From: an uncultured Paracoccaceae bacterium
GTDB lineage: Bacteria > Pseudomonadota > Alphaproteobacteria > Rhodobacterales > Rhodobacteraceae
Assembly (NCBI GenBank): GCA_937864535.1
Contig: CALMJS010000014.1
Span: forward strand, 168,089 to 232,088
Reading direction: 5' to 3'
Length of the DNA stretch: 64,000 bases
Every line of letters begins with the position of its first letter. The stretch's first letter is position 1. The translations under genes and the position numbers were made by a program. The notes below the pieces were generated by a model. It was not told the DNA's origin and did not search any database. It saw nothing but the letters and a program-made list of their open reading frames with translations. This document shows, in pieces, positions 63,347-64,000 of the stretch.

Positions 63347-64000
63347 TCATGCTCCACTTTTTGCTTCACAACGGCATAACGTGGAGTCGTCATGCCGATT
63401 ATCATTCGCCAGTATACCTATCACCTGCGACGTCGTGTTTCCCCTAAACTGTTGCCGCATTGCAGTGGCGATCATGTCGGCGAGTTCATCTTCATGATCC
63501 ATGAGCTTACTGCGGCAGAAGTCGATGACTTCGGAGAGGGTCGGAGCGCGACATTCGATGATCGTGCAGCGATCCAGAAGTGCTTGCGGCACCTGATCAA
63601 TGCTGTTGGCCGTCATGATCCACGAGACGTGGGTCAGATCGAACGGAACCTGATAGAAGGGGCACTTCCACGACTTTGCCGTCGAGGGTTCAATCATGCT
63701 CTTGAGGACTTCGATCAAACTCGGGAGACTTGCACCGCTCTCCGTGCGCACGTTGCCAGATGCGGCCTGCAGTTCATCAATGACAATGAGGGGGGTGGCG
63801 CAGCCCGCCTGAACAAGCGAACGAACGACTGCACCAGGTTGAGCGCTACTCCAACCACGCTCGAGTCCCCCGAGGCTGAAATTACCACCATTCGTTGCAC
63901 TAACATCGATCGTATCGAGGGGCACGCCGAACTCGTCGGCAACCATGTCCATGATCAACTGGTTCAAGCGCTGCGCCTGCGGATCGCCAAGTTGCAGAAA
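63347..64000 (-). CDS. Lon-like AAA+ ATPase, 5' end outside window
   Basis: The frame is open to the window edge; 217 codons are visible and the N-terminus with Walker A lies beyond. Seen: Walker B CATPLIVIDELQAASG, sensor 1 and arginine finger region SWIMTANSIDQVPQALLDRC, close to the AAA module of Lon. The visible C-terminus ends after a short lid helix (HDDSTLCRCEAKSGA) with no Lon protease domain. Codon choice is less GC-biased than its neighbours. Lon-like ATPases without a protease domain occur in phage and mobile loci, but the function here is unknown. Confidence 0.75.
   Translation of the reverse strand, partial: FLQLGDPQAQRLNQLIMDMVADEFGVPLDTIDVSATNGGNFSLGGLERGWSSAQPGAVVRSLVQAGCATPLIVIDELQAASGNVRTESGASLPSLIEVLKSMIEPSTAKSWKCPFYQVPFDLTHVSWIMTANSIDQVPQALLDRCTIIECRAPTLSEVIDFCRSKLMDHEDELADMIATAMRQQFRGNTTSQVIGILANDNRHDDSTLCRCEAKSGA

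Overview
This is a 64 kb chromosomal segment from an alphaproteobacterium, most likely a Rhodobacterales (Roseobacter/Rhodobacter group) member. The evidence is the high-GC codon use, the FolE2-type GTP cyclohydrolase, the aa3 oxidase subunit I next to a DUF2244 gene, a CarD regulator beside a 7Fe ferredoxin, a glyQ-DUF6446-glyS cluster, and an RTX/Hint secreted protein. I cannot name a genus. About 55 protein genes and two tRNAs are packed tightly, with many 1-4 base stop/start overlaps.

Layout. 1-6.1 kb: end of purD, then a minus-strand group running SUV3-like helicase, Hsp15-like S4 protein, ferredoxin, CarD. 6.1-18.6 kb: SCP2 protein and hydrolase, oligoendopeptidase F, AlkB-like hydroxylase, ftsY, a DMT exporter with yciB, a GST with a Dabb protein, metZ, folE2 and trkH. 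18.7-31 kb: a secreted SPOR/peptidoglycan-binding protein whose serine-protease fold has lost its catalytic residues; glyQ-DUF6446-glyS; a PPDK-like protein; a SleB-type hydrolase; folB-folP-glmM. 31-41 kb: DMT transporter, a possible 43-codon gene, ilvC, two Lrp regulators plus a class V aminotransferase, ubiH-type hydroxylase, a HAD phosphatase, a GntR regulator, a membrane glycosyltransferase, carA. 41.5-48.2 kb: YqeY protein, DUF2244, ctaD, class I aminotransferase, lipB, a LytTR membrane regulator divergent from DUF2306, tRNA-Leu. 48.4-56 kb: an 871-residue RTX/Hint protein and a polyamine-type ABC transporter operon. 56-63 kb: VOC protein, AEC transporter, and the tightly coupled string RlpA/SPOR lipoprotein, D,D-carboxypeptidase, tmk, holB, tatD, MBL hydrolase. 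At 63.2 kb a tRNA-Ser is followed by AT-rich DNA and an incomplete Lon-like AAA ATPase gene with a different feel, possibly the edge of an island.

Metabolic themes are folate (folE2, folB, folP), methionine and branched-chain amino acids (metZ, ilvC), nucleotides (purD, carA, tmk), cell-envelope synthesis (glmM, carboxypeptidase, SleB hydrolase, RlpA-like lipoprotein) and aerobic respiration (ctaD, ubiH-type).

The most interesting observations are: a five-copy intergenic element whose first hairpin changes sequence but keeps its pairing (covariation) and which always lies just 3' of a gene in the same sense; a probable VHL-beta domain inside the RTX/Hint protein; a PPDK-like protein that keeps its PEP half but has lost ATP-contact residues; a proteolytically dead secreted protease homologue; and an ABC permease with about 225 extra residues after its first membrane helix.
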